This document shows, piece after piece, positions 62,475 to 64,000 of a stretch of DNA of 64,000 nt; the stretch's first letter is position 1, and the number at the start of each line of letters is the position of its first letter. The stretch is from Bacteroidota bacterium (GTDB taxonomy: Bacteria > Bacteroidota > Bacteroidia > AKYH767-A > 2013-40CM-41-45). Location of the stretch: the NCBI GenBank assembly GCA_016708785.1, contig JADJFC010000003.1, forward strand, positions 62,001 to 126,000, read 5' to 3'. Position numbers and translations under genes: made by a program. The notes under the pieces are model-generated. The model did no database searches and was not told the DNA's origin. It saw only the letters and a program-made list of their open reading frames with translations.

Positions 62475-63427
62475 ATGGAAATCAACCCCGAAGTAGCCAA
62501 GCGCATCGAAGAATTAGAGAAGAAGTACAATGCCATGGGGCAGGACTTGCTCTCGTATCTCGATGGATTATTATACGCCGATTTTTTAACGTACTGGGAT
62601 TACATACATGTCGATACATTATTGTCGCTGCAGAATCCTAAGACAAGTTTTCCCGATGAGCATATTTTCATTATGTATCATCAGATAACTGAACTCTATT
62701 TCAAATTGTCATTGCATGAATTTGAACAAATCGCTACGAAAGAAAATCTTGACGCGAAATTTTTTATTGCACGACTAAATAGAATCAATTCTTATTTCGA
62801 AAATCTGATTCGCTCCTTCGACATTATGGTGGATGGTATGGAGCATCAGCAATTCTTAAAGTTCAGAATGAGTTTGCTTCCTGCCAGCGGATTTCAAAGT
62901 GCTCAATATAGAATGATTGAAATTAGCTCAACTGAATTTATCAGATTAGTAAGCAAAGACCATCGCGAACAATTCAATGCCCAGTCGACAATTGATGAGA
63001 TGTTCGAGTCAATTTATTGGAAAGCCGGAGCCACTGAATTAGCGACAGGTAAAAAAACACTGACGTTAAAACAATTCGAAGAAAAATATTCTGCTTCCTT
63101 GATCGCTCTGGCAAAAGAAAAAAAGCATTCAAATTTCCATACATTATATAATAATCTTCCGGAAACTGAGCGATCAAATCCGAAGTTGATCGATGCATTA
63201 AAGACACTCGATGTTTGTGTGAATATCAACTGGCCTTTGAGTCATTATAAATCGGCCGTGCGTTATTTGCAAAAGATCCTGAAGACATTAAAGCAACAGG
63301 AGGAACTAACTGGCAAAAGTATCTGCCTCCACGTTTCCAACGCCGAATCTTTTTCCCTGAGCTTTGGACGGAGCAGGAGATGAGTGAGTGGGGGAAGAGT
63401 TGGGTGGATAGTATAGTAAAGCAATAA
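62475..63427 (+). CDS. kynA: Tryptophan 2,3-dioxygenase (frameshifted near the C-terminus)
   Basis: Haem-dependent enzyme that opens the indole ring of L-tryptophan to N-formylkynurenine. ATG 62475 gives MEINPEVAKRIEELEK. Signatures are FIMYHQITELYFKLSLHEF (haem pocket histidine), MLPASGFQSAQYR-like SLLPASGFQSAQYRMIE and NWPLSHYKSAVRYLQK. At about 63270-63273 one A is missing: with it the text reads KDPEDIKATGGTNWQKY, then LPPRFQRRIFFPELWTE and SIVKQ, ending at TAA 63425-63427. Uncorrected, the frame ends at 63383 after an unrelated tail. Total length about 318 residues. It feeds kynurenine towards glutaryl-CoA (see 14372). Confidence 0.9.
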
Positions 63428-63439
63428 CTAGCTTTTATT

Positions 63440-63545
63440 AACACAAGAACACAAGTGCACAAAAGACCACGGAATGTAGTTATCCTTTAAGAAAACTTTG
63501 AAGCCAGAAATTCCGTGGTCTTTTGTGCACTTGTGTTCTTGTGTT
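63440..63545. repeat. AACACAAG octamer hairpin, 35-base perfect arms
   Basis: 63440-63474 and 63511-63545 are exact reverse complements around a 36-base loop. The arm starts with AACACAAG twice, then TGCACAAA, and ends ACCACGGAA. The stem is the same type as at 36371 and 20205, with the middle word differing. Confidence 0.93.
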
Positions 63546-63683
63546 TTAAAAATTAGCAAAAATGTGTCATTTCTTAGCTTCCCTTTCAATTTAAACCATT
63601 TATAATTAGTTGGTTACGTATTTTATTTAATATTTATTTGGTTTAAAGTATAAACTACTTTATGTTTGCTTCCAGATAAGACA

Positions 63684-64000
63684 ATGAAAGCAAAACTAAT
63701 CTTCTTTTTTCCGTTGCTACTTTTAATGGTAGGAGCCAATGCACAGACGATCATTTCCGGAGTCGTTAAGGATTCGAAGGGAATCAGTCTTCCGGGTGTA
63801 AATATATTTATCAAGGACACATACGATGGAACAACATCTGATGCTTCCGGAAAATATTCTTTCACAACAGAAGAGACAGGAGAAAAAATTCTCGTCGCTA
63901 CTTCGATCGGCTTTCAGCCTTTTGAACAAAAGATCACAATTGCATCTGAGCCGATATCAGTTTCTATAAAAATGAAAGATGCGATCAGTGAATTGAAAAC
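63684..64000 (+). CDS. SusC-like or carboxypeptidase-regulatory-domain TonB-dependent receptor, N-terminal part
   Basis: Cut by the end of the window. From ATG 63684 the frame is open for 105 residues. A signal peptide (MKAKLIFFFPLLLLMVGANAQ) is followed by a carboxypeptidase-regulatory-like domain (ISGVVKDSKGISLPGVNIFI, TTSDASGKYSF, LVATSIGFQPFEQKI), the typical N-terminal extension of Bacteroidota TonB-dependent outer membrane receptors. The plug and barrel are expected beyond the window, but a different cargo cannot be excluded. The closest upstream element is the 63440 hairpin. Confidence 0.78.
   Translation, partial: MKAKLIFFFPLLLLMVGANAQTIISGVVKDSKGISLPGVNIFIKDTYDGTTSDASGKYSFTTEETGEKILVATSIGFQPFEQKITIASEPISVSIKMKDAISELK

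Overview
The window looks like a chromosomal segment of a Bacteroidota bacterium, roughly Sphingobacteriales, Chitinophagales or Flavobacteriales-like. Genus and order cannot be fixed from sequence alone. The evidence is an AT-rich composition; a MurF-alanine racemase fusion; DUF4271, DUF3098, DUF5777 and DUF3108 proteins; type IX secretion (T9SS) cargo with both type A and type B C-terminal sorting domains; a PorP/SprF protein; a SusC-like receptor start; and promoter-like TAnnTTTG boxes close to start codons. Nothing suggests a plasmid, an integrated phage, an insertion sequence with a transposase, or a CRISPR array.

Layout. 1-6.5 kb: an outer lipoprotein fragment (minus strand), a TMTC-like TPR membrane protein, dCMP deaminase, an S41 protease, a PAP2 phosphatase and superoxide dismutase. 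6.7-14.2 kb: a DUF885 lipoprotein, a ~310 bp inverted-repeat element, an AsmA-like protein, a histidine kinase and HemW. 14.4-20 kb: glutaryl-CoA dehydrogenase, a GT87-like membrane glycosyltransferase, a MORN-repeat protein and a conserved membrane-anchored protein of unknown function. 20.4-26 kb: a tight cassette of two B12-type radical SAM proteins, two methyltransferases and a nucleotidyltransferase-like protein. 26-29.2 kb: an ECF sigma/anti-sigma pair followed by a haem-motif lipoprotein, YceI and a DUF5777 barrel. 29.4-33.6 kb: DUF4271, hemD, rnpA, yidD and a second S41 protease. 34-40.7 kb: O-antigen ligase, GT2 glycosyltransferase, MeaB, and a PKD/T9SS cargo protein with its PorP/SprF partner. 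40.8-45.8 kb: murF-alr and tdk (minus), a hypothetical gene and rsmI. 45.9-49.7 kb: recJ, a small holin-like membrane protein and glutamate dehydrogenase. 49.9-55.8 kb (minus): a second TMTC-like protein, queA, truB, uppP, DUF3098 and a truncated ftsX. 56-64 kb: leuS, a T9SS cargo protein, tRNA-Val, scpB, DUF3108, tryptophan 2,3-dioxygenase and the start of a TonB-dependent receptor.

Two things stand out. First, a dozen or more conserved genes are broken by single-base frameshifts, and in most cases restoring one A or T in a homopolymer repairs the reading frame. This includes near-universal genes such as recJ and hemW, so I read most of these as assembly or sequencing indels rather than pseudogenes. 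Second, the intergenic DNA is full of short-period repeats, mostly 7 bp with an 8 bp class. The repeated word differs from site to site, and many copies form inverted pairs, hairpins or perfect palindromes. They abut start codons, stop codons and the tRNA, and one pair occupies the place of the 3' end of ftsX. I consider these the best candidate for an undescribed element system in the window.

Functionally the genes cover envelope building (murF-alr, uppP, O-antigen ligase, glycosyltransferases, ftsX), T9SS export, RNA maturation (rnpA, queA, truB, rsmI, leuS), nucleotide salvage (dCMP deaminase, tdk), haem synthesis (hemD, hemW) and amino-acid catabolism (tryptophan dioxygenase, glutaryl-CoA dehydrogenase, glutamate dehydrogenase, MeaB).
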